From SVTX01 sp045577415 (GTDB lineage Bacteria > Bacillota > Clostridia > Oscillospirales > CAG-272), in the NCBI GenBank assembly GCA_045577415.1, contig JAZNII010000020.1:1-38096 (forward strand): a stretch of 38,096 nt of DNA. Reading direction: 5' to 3'. The stretch's first letter is position 1. Each line of letters opens with the position of its first letter. Below the pieces are notes generated by a model. It saw only the letters and a list, made by a program, of their open reading frames with translations, did not search any database and had not been told where the DNA came from. A program made the position numbers and the translations under genes. This document shows, piece by piece, positions 14,880 to 25,100 of this stretch.

Positions 14880-17306
14880 ATGAACTACAAAAACATGACC
14901 CCACAAGAGATCAAAAATAATATCGAGCTGAAGCTTTCCCGCTATTTTGGTTGCACCGCCGCTGAGGCGTCTTGTGACCAAATGTATAAGGCGGTCGCTA
15001 TGACCGTCCGTGATATTCTCACCGAAAAGCGCGGCGATTTTAAAAAGGATGTTAACAAGAAAGGCGCAAAGCGCGTTTACTATATGTGCATGGAGTTCCT
15101 TCTCGGACGCTCCCTCAAGACCAACGTCTGCAACCTCGGTATGGATAAAGCCTACGCAGAGGCTCTATGTGAAATGGGCTTTGAGCTTTCCGACCTCTAC
15201 GAGTGCGAGCCTGACGCAGGACTTGGTAACGGCGGTCTTGGCCGTCTCGCCGCTTGCTTTATGGACTCTCTTTCCTCACTCGACTATCCCGCGGCAGGAT
15301 TTTCGCTCTGCTATGAGTACGGTCTTTTCAAGCAGAAGATCGTTGACGGTATGCAGGTCGAGCTTCCCGACGTATGGCTCCCCGGCGGTGACGTGTGGCT
15401 GGTTCCCAGAACCGACCGTACCTTTGTCGTTCGCTTTGGTGGCAAGGTGGTAGAGAAATGGGAGAACAACCACATGACTATCATCTATGAGGACGCAGAG
15501 GAGCTTGAGGCGGTTCCTTACGATATGATGATTTCGGGCGGCGACTCAAAGGGCATCAGCCGACTCCGTCTCTGGAAGGCAAGACAGATGCAGAACTTCA
15601 ATATGGGTCTGTTCTCTCAGGGTCAGTATCAGAAGGCGCTTGAGGAGAGTAACAACGCCGAGGCTCTTACCAAGGTGCTTTATCCCGCGGATAACCACAC
15701 CGAGGGTAAGCTGCTCCGTCTCTCTCAGCAGTATTTCCTCTGCTCAGCGTCGGTGCAGAGCATTATCCGTGACCACATGGCGGTATATGGCACTCTTGCT
15801 AACCTTGAGGACAAGGTTGCTATCCACATCAACGACACCCATCCCGCACTCTGTATCCCCGAGCTTATGAGAATACTCATCGATGACTATTTCTACTCAT
15901 GGGAAGCGGCTTGGGATAAGACCGTCAAGATCTGCTCATACACCAACCACACCGTTATGCCCGAGGCGCTTGAGACATGGAACGAGGATCTGTTCCGTTT
16001 GAAGCTGCCCAGAATTTATACTATCGTAAAAGAGATCAATGAGAGATTCTGCCGCGACGCTTGGAACGCATTCCCCGGCAACTGGCAGAGAATTTCCAAG
16101 ATGTGCATCGTAGGCTACGGAAGCGTGAGAATGGCTAACCTTTCGGTTGTAGGCTCTCACTCTGTAAACGGAGTTTCCAAGCTCCACTCCGACATCCTTA
16201 CCGACACCATTTTCAAGGATTTCTATAAGATGTATCCCGAAAGGTTCGATAACGTTACCAACGGTATCGCGCATCGCCGCTGGCTTTGCTACTCCAATCC
16301 CGAGCTTGCAAGCCTACTTGACGAGTGTATCGGCACGGGCTACAGACATAATCCCGTTGAGCTTGCCGAGTTTGCGAAATTTGCCGACGATAAGGCTGTC
16401 CTTGACCGTGTTCGCGCTATCAAGCATCAGAATAAGATCAACTTTGCTAACCATCTGGCGGCAAAGACCGGCGTAAAGCTTGACACACACTCTCTCTTTG
16501 ACATTCAGATCAAGAGACTTCACGAATACAAGAGACAGCTTCTCAACGTGCTGAACATAATCGGTCTCTACCTTGACCTCAAGGATAACCCCGACATGGA
16601 TGTTCAGCCCAAGACCTTTATCTTCGGCGCAAAGGCGGCTCCCGGATACCAGATGGCTAAGAGGATCATTCAGCTCATCTGCATGATCAGCAAGGACATC
16701 GAGCAGAATCCCAAGATCCGCGAAAAGCTTAAGGTCGTATTCCTTGAGAACTACGACGTCAGCACCGCTGAGATCCTTATCCCCTCGGCAGACGTTTCCG
16801 AGCAGATCTCCCTTGCGGGTAAAGAGGCGAGCGGTACGGGCTGTATGAAGCTTATGATCAACGGCGCTATTACCATAGGTACTCTTGACGGCGCTAACGT
16901 CGAGATGCTTGACGCGGTTGGCGAGGAGAATATGTATATCTTCGGTCTCAAGGCAGACGAGGTTGAAAGACTCTGGCTTCAGGGTTACAGAAGCGCTGAC
17001 TTCTACGCTGGCAACGAGAGACTTCGCCGCATAATCACGTTCCTGACTATCGGCTTTGCGGGCGAGAGCTTTGCCGACATCGCAACCTATCTCCTGACGG
17101 GTCACGGCGTGGCAGACCCCTATATGTGCCTTGCCGATTTCGAGTCTTACAGAAAGACCCACGAGGAAATGATAAAGGCATACTCCGACAGAGAGAGATG
17201 GACGAGAATGTCTCTGCTTAATACCTCTGCCGCAGGCTTCTTTGCCGCAGACAGGTCTATTGATGAGTATGCGCAGAAGTTCTGGAACTTGAAACCTGTG
17301 AAATAA
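14880..17306 (+). CDS. glgP: Glycogen/maltodextrin phosphorylase
   Basis: An 808-residue GT35 phosphorylase that releases glucose-1-phosphate from alpha-1,4-glucan ends with phosphate. The pyridoxal phosphate lysine is K657 in GTGCMKLMINGA, followed by the usual TLDGANVE; GNGGLGRLAACF near residue 115 is the active-site glycine block. Full length matches bacterial phosphorylases. The ATG at 14880 has only a weak, distant GAAAGG site, so expression may be tuned separately. It lies 188 nt after glgA, beyond a palindrome, and is followed by a hairpin array. Whether glycogen or maltodextrin is the preferred substrate cannot be told from sequence. Confidence 0.96.
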   Translation: MNYKNMTPQEIKNNIELKLSRYFGCTAAEASCDQMYKAVAMTVRDILTEKRGDFKKDVNKKGAKRVYYMCMEFLLGRSLKTNVCNLGMDKAYAEALCEMGFELSDLYECEPDAGLGNGGLGRLAACFMDSLSSLDYPAAGFSLCYEYGLFKQKIVDGMQVELPDVWLPGGDVWLVPRTDRTFVVRFGGKVVEKWENNHMTIIYEDAEELEAVPYDMMISGGDSKGISRLRLWKARQMQNFNMGLFSQGQYQKALEESNNAEALTKVLYPADNHTEGKLLRLSQQYFLCSASVQSIIRDHMAVYGTLANLEDKVAIHINDTHPALCIPELMRILIDDYFYSWEAAWDKTVKICSYTNHTVMPEALETWNEDLFRLKLPRIYTIVKEINERFCRDAWNAFPGNWQRISKMCIVGYGSVRMANLSVVGSHSVNGVSKLHSDILTDTIFKDFYKMYPERFDNVTNGIAHRRWLCYSNPELASLLDECIGTGYRHNPVELAEFAKFADDKAVLDRVRAIKHQNKINFANHLAAKTGVKLDTHSLFDIQIKRLHEYKRQLLNVLNIIGLYLDLKDNPDMDVQPKTFIFGAKAAPGYQMAKRIIQLICMISKDIEQNPKIREKLKVVFLENYDVSTAEILIPSADVSEQISLAGKEASGTGCMKLMINGAITIGTLDGANVEMLDAVGEENMYIFGLKADEVERLWLQGYRSADFYAGNERLRRIITFLTIGFAGESFADIATYLLTGHGVADPYMCLADFESYRKTHEEMIKAYSDRERWTRMSLLNTSAAGFFAADRSIDEYAQKFWNLKPVK

Positions 17307-17309
17307 TAT

Positions 17310-17413
17310 GCAACGGAACAGCCGTTGCGTGATATTGCGACTTTGCCCTTATTGGGCAAGGTCGCAGTGATATGTCGCTTCGCGGCGTGATATTTTTGCC
17401 ACAAGAGGCAAAA
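17310..17413 (+). repeat. Tandem hairpin array with GTGATAT linkers
   Basis: Four consecutive hairpins after glgP: 17310-17328 (gcaacgg/ccgttgc), 17337-17365 (12-bp stem, one G-T pair), 17374-17386 (5-bp stem, one G-T pair) and 17394-17413 (ttttgcc/ggcaaaa). The first three are each followed by the same word GTGATAT (17329-17335 and so on). Stem sequences differ while the linker is constant, so structure rather than sequence seems maintained. I recall similar GATAT-linked hairpins in gut Clostridia, but the function is unknown. Confidence 0.7.
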
Positions 17414-17422
17414 GTTAAGGAA

Positions 17423-17450
17423 GAAAACCGCCTTGCGGTTTTCAATTTTT
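17423..17450 (+). terminator. Terminator-like hairpin before the amylase gene
   Basis: gaaaaccgc (17423-17431) pairs with gcggttttc (17435-17443) around a 3-nt loop, followed by aattttt. It would partly reduce read-through from glgP into the amylase gene, whose ribosome site begins only about 13 nt later. Confidence 0.5.
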
Positions 17451-17469
17451 GGTTTTAAAGGGGAATACA

Positions 17470-19410
17470 ATGCTCCCGAAATTATATTTTGACACAGACC
17501 CTGCCTGCGACGTACAGATCCACAAGTTCGCTGGCAACGAGGATATTTCCCACTTGGGCGCTCTGCCTTGTGGAACCGTTATAAATATTGAACTTACTGT
17601 CTCCCGCCGCCTGGGTGCGTCGGGAGCGGTTTTGCGTCTCTGCCGCGACGGCGAGAGGGATGTGGACACCCCTCTTGATTTTTGCCGCTCCGACAATACT
17701 CACGATGTTTACTGCATCTCCCTCGACACTGCCGAGCTTTGCGGAGAGTCGGGAGAGGGACTTTTCTATTATGAATTTTTACTTCTTCGAGGCGATCACA
17801 CTCTTTTCACGGACACCTACAACAATAAGGACTTTTATCTTGAGGAAAAGCCGGGCTTCCGTTTCCGTCTGCTTGTCTACGAGAAGGATTTTGTGACCCC
17901 CGAGGAATTTGGTCGCGGAGTGATGTATCAAATATTTACCGACAGATTTTTTAAGGGTGAGAGTGAGCAGGTGAAAAACCTCCCCGTCCGTGAGGACGTT
18001 ATTCTTAACCGTGACTGGGAAAACGGTATCCCTCAATATGCCGCATATCCCGGCGCACCCCTTGAAAACAATATGTTTTTTGGCGGAAATCTCTGGGGCG
18101 TTATCGAGAAGCTCGACTATCTCGAATCTCTCGGCGTGACCTATATCTACCTCTGTCCTATATTTGAGGCTTACAGTAATCACAAGTACGATACGGGCAA
18201 CTACGAGAGGGTAGACGAGATGTTTGGCGGTGACGAGGCGCTTGACGAGCTTATTGCCAAGGCGAGAGAGCGTGGCATCGGCATCATCCTTGACGGTGTT
18301 TTCAACCACACGGGCGACGACAGTATTTATTTCAACAAATACGGCAAGCAAGGTGGCGGTGGAGCTTATCTTGATCCCGCGTCGCCATACCGTGATTGGT
18401 ATCACTTCAAGAATTATCCGAACGACTACGAATCCTGGTGGGGAATAGATATTCTTCCTAAATTAAATCATGAAAGCGAAGCCTGTCGTCGCTATTTTAC
18501 GGGCGAGGGCGGTATAATTCAAAAATACATTGACCGTGGCATCGCGGGATGGCGTATTGACGTCGCCGACGAGCTTTGCGACGAATTTTTAGACGAGCTT
18601 CGCACCTCTGCTAAAAAAGCAAGCGACGGACAAGCTGTTATTATAGGCGAGGTCTGGGAAAATGCCGCCGACAAGGTGGCTTACGGAAAAAGACGCCGCT
18701 ATTTCAGAGGAAAGCAGCTTGACAGCGTTATGAACTATCCTCTGAAAAATGCTATCGTCTATTTCTGTATGTGGGGCGACGGGGAGACACTTTACAATAC
18801 GCTTACAGAGATATATTCATCCTACCCACCTTGTGTTTCTCACAAGCTGATGAATCTTCTCGGCACTCACGACACCGAGCGAATACTGACTGTGCTTGGT
18901 CGCGACGAGGATGACGAGTTACTTGAAAACTCTCAAAAGGCAAAGAAAAAGCTGACGAAAAGTCAGAGAGAGCATGGAGTAGATATGCTGAAGATCGCGG
19001 CGGCACTTCAGTTCACCGCCTACGGTATCCCCTCGGTCTACTACGGCGACGAGATCGGACTTGAGGGCTACGGTGATCCATTCTGCCGTATGCCGATGCC
19101 TTGGCATCTTGCGGGCGAGAGTTGGAGAGCCGAGTTGTTGGATTTTTACCGCACCCTCGGCAGAATAAGAAAATATGAAAATGCGTTTGACGGCGGAGAT
19201 TTTTACGTTGTCAAGCACACAGAGAATGCCATCGTTTTCGTCCGCGAGAAGGACGAGAGCCGAGTTATCGTCGCCGCCAATCGCGGAGGCGAATTCAGCT
19301 TTGCGATTCCCGAAAATTCGCGCTATGTTGATCTTATCAGCGGCGCGGAATATGTGGGCAGAGTGACGGTGAGACCCGATAGCGTCTTGATAATGAAGGA
19401 AATTTTGTAA
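17470..19410 (+). CDS. GH13 alpha-amylase / neopullulanase-like glycosidase
   Basis: A 646-residue GH13 enzyme. Residues 1 to about 140 form an N-terminal beta domain like those of neopullulanases; a (beta/alpha)8 barrel follows from about 150 (RGVMYQIFTDRF). The catalytic set is visible: D364 in WRIDVAD, E394 in IIGEVWE and D468 in GTHDTER. There is no signal peptide, so it acts in the cytoplasm, probably trimming maltodextrins or branched stubs left by GlgP. The ATG at 17470 follows AAAGGGGA; an earlier in-frame ATG at 17449 lies within the preceding hairpin's tail. The FolC-like gene starts 2 nt after its stop. Exact specificity (amylase, cyclomaltodextrinase or debranching) is not determinable. 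Confidence 0.92.
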   Translation: MLPKLYFDTDPACDVQIHKFAGNEDISHLGALPCGTVINIELTVSRRLGASGAVLRLCRDGERDVDTPLDFCRSDNTHDVYCISLDTAELCGESGEGLFYYEFLLLRGDHTLFTDTYNNKDFYLEEKPGFRFRLLVYEKDFVTPEEFGRGVMYQIFTDRFFKGESEQVKNLPVREDVILNRDWENGIPQYAAYPGAPLENNMFFGGNLWGVIEKLDYLESLGVTYIYLCPIFEAYSNHKYDTGNYERVDEMFGGDEALDELIAKARERGIGIILDGVFNHTGDDSIYFNKYGKQGGGGAYLDPASPYRDWYHFKNYPNDYESWWGIDILPKLNHESEACRRYFTGEGGIIQKYIDRGIAGWRIDVADELCDEFLDELRTSAKKASDGQAVIIGEVWENAADKVAYGKRRRYFRGKQLDSVMNYPLKNAIVYFCMWGDGETLYNTLTEIYSSYPPCVSHKLMNLLGTHDTERILTVLGRDEDDELLENSQKAKKKLTKSQREHGVDMLKIAAALQFTAYGIPSVYYGDEIGLEGYGDPFCRMPMPWHLAGESWRAELLDFYRTLGRIRKYENAFDGGDFYVVKHTENAIVFVREKDESRVIVAANRGGEFSFAIPENSRYVDLISGAEYVGRVTVRPDSVLIMKEIL

Positions 19411-19412
19411 TA

Positions 19413-20651
19413 ATGAAGTATTCAAATTCATTGAAGTATATGAATAGCTTCCCGACGGCAAAAAGCCTTTCCGACATCTCGCAAAAGAGAGCGTTGGAGC
19501 TTTGCGAGAGTCTGGGAAGGGTAAATATTGGTATGCGTTGCATCTGTCTGCCCGCTTGCGGAGCAGGACACGCCTCTGCGGTCATGCTTGAGTCGGTGAT
19601 GATCTCTGCGGGACACAAGGTGGGAAGAATAACCTCGGCATACGGATTTGATTCGAGAGCCTCGGTCTTTGTCGACGGTGAGATGCCAGCTATCGAGGAC
19701 TATAACGGTGCAGTGGAGGAGCTTAAAAGCGCAGTGAAAAGGTCTCCCGATACGCCTTATATGAGAGAGGAGACGACCTTCGTTCTCGGACTGCTGCTCT
19801 GCAAGATGAACGGCTGTGAGTATGTTATATTGGAAGGACTTTCGGATAGCGACTTTACTCTTGATGCCATCTGCGCGCCTTACGAGCTTATAGTTATGCC
19901 TACCGTCTACGATTGCGCAAACGCGGCGGGTAAGGTAAGGCGTCTTTGCGATGCCATCCGCAGAGGAACTCGCGAGGTGGTCAGCGGCAACCAGAAAAGC
20001 GAGATCTACAATACTATTTCAAACGCTTGCGCCATAAGCGGAGCAAGGCTTTATATTCCCGTGAAGGCTCAATTTGAGGTGACCGAGATCAGCTCCCGAA
20101 GCCTGTCCTTTACTTACGTCGGACGAGAGGGCTTTACTCTGAAAAATCCCTCATATATGCTCCGCGATTGCGCTATTACGGTCATAGAAGCGGCTTTGGC
20201 GCTTCGACGCGGCGGAGTAAGAATGCCTTGGAGTTGTATTTCATCGGGACTTTCAACCGTCACGTCCACGGGATGCTTCGATATGCTCTCGCTCTCCCCG
20301 AAATTGATACTTGATACCGCAACCGTTGCCGAGGAGGCGGCGCTGGTCAAGAGGACGGCGCAGGAGCTTTGGGGCGAGGATGCCCTTGATAGCTTGACGG
20401 TATGCGTCTCACCCTCGGCACTCTCCGCGGCGGAAATCTTTGACCGAGAGATGTCGGAGATGCTGATGTATTCACCGGATGGCCAAAATACTATCTCTGA
20501 TACGCATCCTGTAAGGCTTTACGATACGGTAAAAGCCATGGCAAAGGAGATCTTTGCGCTTATGCGCTCGGGCAGAGGAGTTATCTGCTTTGGCGACATC
20601 GGATTTATAGGCTCTCTTAAATGCGAGCTTCTTAAAATAATGAACGGCTAA
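19413..20651 (+). CDS. Degenerate FolC-like (Mur ligase fold) protein of unknown function
   Basis: A 412-residue protein whose layout follows folylpolyglutamate synthase: an N-terminal YMNSFPTAKSL block, a strand-loop at residues 46-56, a TSAYGFDSR segment in place of TSPHL, an LEGLSD segment in place of EVGLGG, and a C-terminal domain starting near 295. The key residues are gone: the P-loop GTNGKGS is replaced by ACGAGHAS (48-55), and the DGAHNP motif by DTATVAEE starting at D301. It therefore probably cannot bind ATP or ligate glutamate in the usual way. It starts 2 nt after the amylase stop (likely coupled) and is closed by a terminator, so it is expressed with glycogen enzymes. The fold assignment is by eye; the function is unknown. 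Confidence 0.8.
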   Translation: MKYSNSLKYMNSFPTAKSLSDISQKRALELCESLGRVNIGMRCICLPACGAGHASAVMLESVMISAGHKVGRITSAYGFDSRASVFVDGEMPAIEDYNGAVEELKSAVKRSPDTPYMREETTFVLGLLLCKMNGCEYVILEGLSDSDFTLDAICAPYELIVMPTVYDCANAAGKVRRLCDAIRRGTREVVSGNQKSEIYNTISNACAISGARLYIPVKAQFEVTEISSRSLSFTYVGREGFTLKNPSYMLRDCAITVIEAALALRRGGVRMPWSCISSGLSTVTSTGCFDMLSLSPKLILDTATVAEEAALVKRTAQELWGEDALDSLTVCVSPSALSAAEIFDREMSEMLMYSPDGQNTISDTHPVRLYDTVKAMAKEIFALMRSGRGVICFGDIGFIGSLKCELLKIMNG

Positions 20652-20687
20652 AAAGCTTGCTTCGAATTTTCGAAGCAAGCTTTTTTT
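20651..20687 (+). terminator. Strong rho-independent terminator of the glycogen operon
   Basis: A 14-bp perfect stem (20651-20664 with 20671-20684), 6-nt loop and seven T residues from 20681. It begins at the stop codon of the FolC-like gene. Confidence 0.92.
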
Positions 20688-20762
20688 GTCGGTCACGCAT
20701 ATACGGTAGCGCCCGGACGAATAATAATCTTACTATAATTAAAGCAAGGAAGGAACAGATTT

Positions 20763-22082
20763 ATGATAAAACCGCAGATCGTCAAATGTAATGGACGGGA
20801 GATACTTGATTCGAGAGGAAATCCAACCGTGGAGGCTACCGTCGTGCTGTCTGACGGAACTATCGGCGTGGCGTCGGTGCCGTCGGGAGCGTCCACGGGA
20901 ATATATGAAGCGCACGAGAAAAGAGACCTTGACAATCGCAGATACGGCGGCAAGGGAGTGCTTGAGGCGGTGGGTAATATCTGCCGCTCGATCTCGCCCG
21001 AGCTTGTGGGATGCTACGCCTCAGATCAGTCGGTCATTGACCGTCTTATGATAAAGCTTGACGGAACCGATAATAAATCAAAGCTGGGCGCTAATGCTAT
21101 GCTTGCGGTGTCGCTTGCTACCGCTCGCGCTTGCGCGGGAGCTTACGGAATACCGCTTTTCCGATGGATAGGAGGCGCAAGAGCGGTCAGACTGCCGATT
21201 CCGATGATGAATATTCTCAACGGCGGCGCTCACGCGTCTAACAACGTGGAGATACAGGAGTTTATGATCGTTCCCGTAGGTGCGCCGTCCTTTGCCGACG
21301 CGCTTCGAATGGGTAGCGAGATATATCACGCTCTTGGCAAGCTTTTGGGTGAAAAGGGACTTTCCACGGCGGTTGGTGACGAGGGGGGATTTGCTCCCAG
21401 CCTTGACTCGGACGAGCGCGCTATCGAGCTAATAATCTCGGCTATCAAGGCGGCGGGATATGACACCGATACGGTGAAGCTGGCGCTTGACGTGGCATCC
21501 TCGGAGTGGTATGACGAGAGGAGCGAGAGCTACAAGCTCCCCAAGCGTAAGACCGAGATGGAAAGAGCCGAGCTTATCGGATATTACACCTCGCTCGTGC
21601 GTGAGTATCCCATAATTTCTATTGAAGACCCCCTTGACCAGCGCGATTTTGAGGGTTGGAAGCAGATAACCGACTCTCTCGGAGACAGCGTTATGCTTGT
21701 GGGCGACGACTTTTTCGTAACCAATCCCACGAGGTTGAAAAAGGGAATTGATATGGGCGCGGCAAACGCTATTTTAGTGAAACCCAATCAGATAGGAACG
21801 CTCTCCGAGGTGATCTCGGTGACAAATCTTGCCGCAAGCGCGGGATATTCTTATATTATGTCCCACCGCTCGGGGGAGACCGAGGATACGACTATTGCCG
21901 ATCTCGCCGTCGGGCTTAGCGCGCCCTTTATCAAGTCGGGCGCGCCCTGCCGAAGCGACCGAGTGGCGAAGTATAACAGACTTTTGCGTATCGAGGCGTC
22001 ACTCGGTCATTCGGCGACCTACGGTCTTAAGCCCGACGGCGTCCGTCCTACAGTGGCGACCTTTTGTGGGGAGCAGTGCTAA
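20763..22082 (+). CDS. eno: Enolase
   Basis: A 439-residue enolase, which converts 2-phosphoglycerate to phosphoenolpyruvate in glycolysis. Visible are SGASTGIYEAHEKRD near residue 40, the catalytic E207 in GDEGGFAP, Mg-binding VGDDFF, the catalytic K340 in LVKPNQIGT and the signature SHRSGETEDT. The ATG follows AAGGAAGGA. It lies after the glycogen operon terminator, so it is probably separately transcribed; a TATAAT at 20734-20739 is a candidate -10, but I see no matching -35 at 17 nt. Its placement beside glycogen genes rather than with gap-pgk-tpi-gpm is unusual; a second eno elsewhere cannot be excluded. Confidence 0.97.
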   Translation: MIKPQIVKCNGREILDSRGNPTVEATVVLSDGTIGVASVPSGASTGIYEAHEKRDLDNRRYGGKGVLEAVGNICRSISPELVGCYASDQSVIDRLMIKLDGTDNKSKLGANAMLAVSLATARACAGAYGIPLFRWIGGARAVRLPIPMMNILNGGAHASNNVEIQEFMIVPVGAPSFADALRMGSEIYHALGKLLGEKGLSTAVGDEGGFAPSLDSDERAIELIISAIKAAGYDTDTVKLALDVASSEWYDERSESYKLPKRKTEMERAELIGYYTSLVREYPIISIEDPLDQRDFEGWKQITDSLGDSVMLVGDDFFVTNPTRLKKGIDMGAANAILVKPNQIGTLSEVISVTNLAASAGYSYIMSHRSGETEDTTIADLAVGLSAPFIKSGAPCRSDRVAKYNRLLRIEASLGHSATYGLKPDGVRPTVATFCGEQC

Positions 22083-22130
22083 CGTTGTGTCGAAACAGTC
22101 GGAATATCACTGAAAATTTTATTACTACTC

Positions 22131-22160
22131 AAAACAGGCGACCGTAAGGTCGCCTGTTTT
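22131..22160. terminator. Bidirectional terminator between eno and addA
   Basis: A 13-bp perfect stem (aaaacaggcgacc with its complement) and 4-nt loop gtaa. The + side ends in tttt then gggttt; the minus side also ends in tttt. It serves the converging eno and addA transcripts. Confidence 0.85.
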
Positions 22161-22168
22161 GGGTTTAG

Positions 22169-25100
22169 TTAAATTTCAATTACTTCGCCGAGAGGGATGG
22201 AATAAATATAAGTTTTTGACGGTTCTTTGCCAAAAATTTCTTTTACGGCAAAGCGATATTCGTCAAGCTGATCTTTGTGCCTCACACGCATATTCGCGAC
22301 GAGTTGCTCACGGTCGTCCCTCTCTTCGGGTGAGATGCGGTCGGTCTTGTAATCGCAAAGAATTATCTCTCCGTCGCGCGTCTCGATCAGTAGGTCGATA
22401 GAACCCTGAACGAAGATCTTTTTGTCGCCTAAAAGCGCCTTGATCTCATCCTTTTTTGTGAAATCGGCGGCAGAACGGAACATTCCAAAATGAAATTCGC
22501 GTCTTATATTGCATGCTGATTGAACGGCTTTGAAAAGCTCGCTTTCAAAGAATTTTCCAAGCTGACCTCTTTCAACTATATCAGCGACGCGTCGGGTGAT
22601 AAAGCGACGGTCACAAAGACGCTCGATCTCGCGGTCAAGTCCGTTTTGAAGCACATTAGAGTAATCGCAGAACTGAAGTATCTGATGCGCCGCGCTTCCT
22701 TTTTCGGCGGCGGTAGGCTTCTTGTTTATTTCAAGAAGATCGTCGAAGGTGGTGTTTTTAGACCGCATAAGGTCGATGCGGCTTCTGATCTTTTCGGCGC
22801 TGTCGGGAGAAATCTCGCCTCTGTCCTCGTTGCTATCGCCAAATAGATCTCCCGAGGGGATAGGGATGAAAACGCTTTCGTCAAGCATCCTGTCAGACAC
22901 CTTGGACGCCGCAACCTTTGCGGGAATAGCCGAGAGTAGCTTTTCCTCGTCGGTCTCGCCGTGAGGGAAGAGCAGTATCTTGGCAAAATCCTTGTCCTCC
23001 TCGGTGATTCCGTAAGCGGAGGATTCTACGTCCTCACGGGTAATCCTGTCTGCAAGCGGAGGTATAGAACCTCTTTTGAAGGTATTAAGCTCATATAGGT
23101 CTTCTGTGTCCTTGAACAGGGTAAGGGAGATAAGAGTCCACCAAATATAGCTCTTGCCGTTCTTGATCTCGTTTATAAAATCGCGGCTGTTAAAGGCGAG
23201 AGCTTCTTTGATCTCCCCGTAGCTCTTTGAGAGCGTCGCGCTGAGATAAAGCCTTTCTTTGGCTCGTGTCATAGCAACGTAAAATATTCTCGCCTCCTCC
23301 TCAAGCATCTTGTTCTTGGAGAGGATCTGGGCCGCTTTCCAAAGAGCATTTTCCTCACGCTTTATGTGTGTTCGTGAATAAACGTCGGCGCTTTCGTCCT
23401 CGGGAGCGGGGAGCTTCAGAGAAATACCCAGCTCGCGGTTGAAGATGAGAGGACTTGACAGAGAACGGAAGTTCATCTGCTTGCCAAGACCGAAAAGATA
23501 GCAGACCTTGTATTCAAGACCCTTGGACTGATGCATTGTGATTATGGTGACCTCGTCCTCATGCGCCTTTATAGGGTCGGAGTTGGAATCTCCTTTTTCC
23601 ATAAGACTTTTGAAATATGTGACGAAGCTATACAGTCCGTTCCACGCGCCGCGTGAATATTTGCAGGCGGTGCTGTAAAGATAGGTAAAGGAGTCAGAGG
23701 AGCAGAGGTCCGCGAATATCTCGCAGCCCGAAAGGGTTCGGAGAAGCTTGTCTGCACAGACGCGGCCTGAGAGCTTTCGCAATCTGTTAAGCAGGGACGC
23801 AAGCTCTTGACACTTCTTTGCAAGAGACTCATTTTTACCGCCTTTTGCGTATTCAACCATTGCGTCGTAGAGCGAGTGCTTTTCGTCGTTGCCATCTCTT
23901 ATCCGTATCACCTCGTCGAGAGTGAGAACGGGGGAATAAAGTGGCAGAGCCGCCGTAAGAGCGCGGCAGAGAGGAATGTCGTCTCTTGGATTGTCGATGA
24001 CGGTAAGTATATCGAGCAGAAGCTTCATTTCGTTGCCTTGAAGCAGCTCGTTTTTAGCGTTAGTGACGTACTTTATGCCGATTTTTGCGAGTGCCTCCGT
24101 GAGAGGCGCTATCTGCTTGTGACCGCGGACGAGAATTGCAATATCTCCTGCGCGAACAGAGCTTCCGTCGGCGTTTTTCTCGTTTTTGTCGCGTATGAGC
24201 CTCGCGATCTCGTTGGCGCAGATCACCGCCTCGTCGTAGAGCTTATCTTCGTTCTCATCTGAATCATACGCGTCCTCGGTGTCGACGTCATCATCCTCGA
24301 TCTCCTCGGCAGGCTCGATCAGATTGATCTTGACCTTCTTGGGAGGATCGAAATTGGGAGAGATCTTGCCAAAGCGAAGCATATCGTTTTCTTTGTCGTA
24401 ACCGATGCTGTCGGCAAAGGAAAAGAATATCTTGTCGCAGACGAGGTTGACAAAGTCAACTATACCTCTGTCGCAACGGAAGTTTTCAGACATAAATATG
24501 GAGCTTCCGCCGCTTTCGGGTAACTCTTCGGGATTTTCGGAGTCGTATTGAGGGAATTTCGCGCGGTAGGAGGCAAAGATCGACGGCTCTGCGTCACGGA
24601 AGCAGTAAATGCTCTGCTTGATGTCGCCAACCATAAATCGACGGTTGCCGCCGATAAGCTCGAAGATCCTGTCCTGAATAGCGTTGACGTCCTGATACTC
24701 GTCGATATATACCTCGTCGTACTGCTTTGACATAGAGATGGCAAGCTCGGTGGGCGTGCCGTCTGGATTTTGGAGCAGTTTGAGGACGAATTTCGGCATG
24801 TCGGAAAATTCGCAGACGCCACGGGCGAACTTTTCCGCCGAATAGCGACGGTCAAACTCGGAAAGCAGACCGTAAAGCAGCTCGCACGCCTCCGCCGAGG
24901 CGAGAAAATGCGCCGAGATCTGCTCGGGGGAATAACAGAAGGGATTCTTTTTCAGATTTTTGATGGGCGCGAGAAGCTTTGTGCGAGTGTTTTTCGTAAC
25001 GTCCGAGTAGCTGCTGAAATTATCTCCCTTGAGCGAGGGATAATTTTTGAATTTAAGCTCTTGAATTGCGTCACGAAAAGCGCCGTAGCTTTCGGAGAGC

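Noticed and set aside
17310..17450. CRISPR-like array
   Set aside because: The units are hairpins with variable stems and a 7-nt constant word, not equal-length direct repeats with spacers.
20711..20739. Sigma-A promoter for eno
   Set aside because: TATAAT is good, but the position 17 nt upstream reads gcccgg, with no match to TTGACA.
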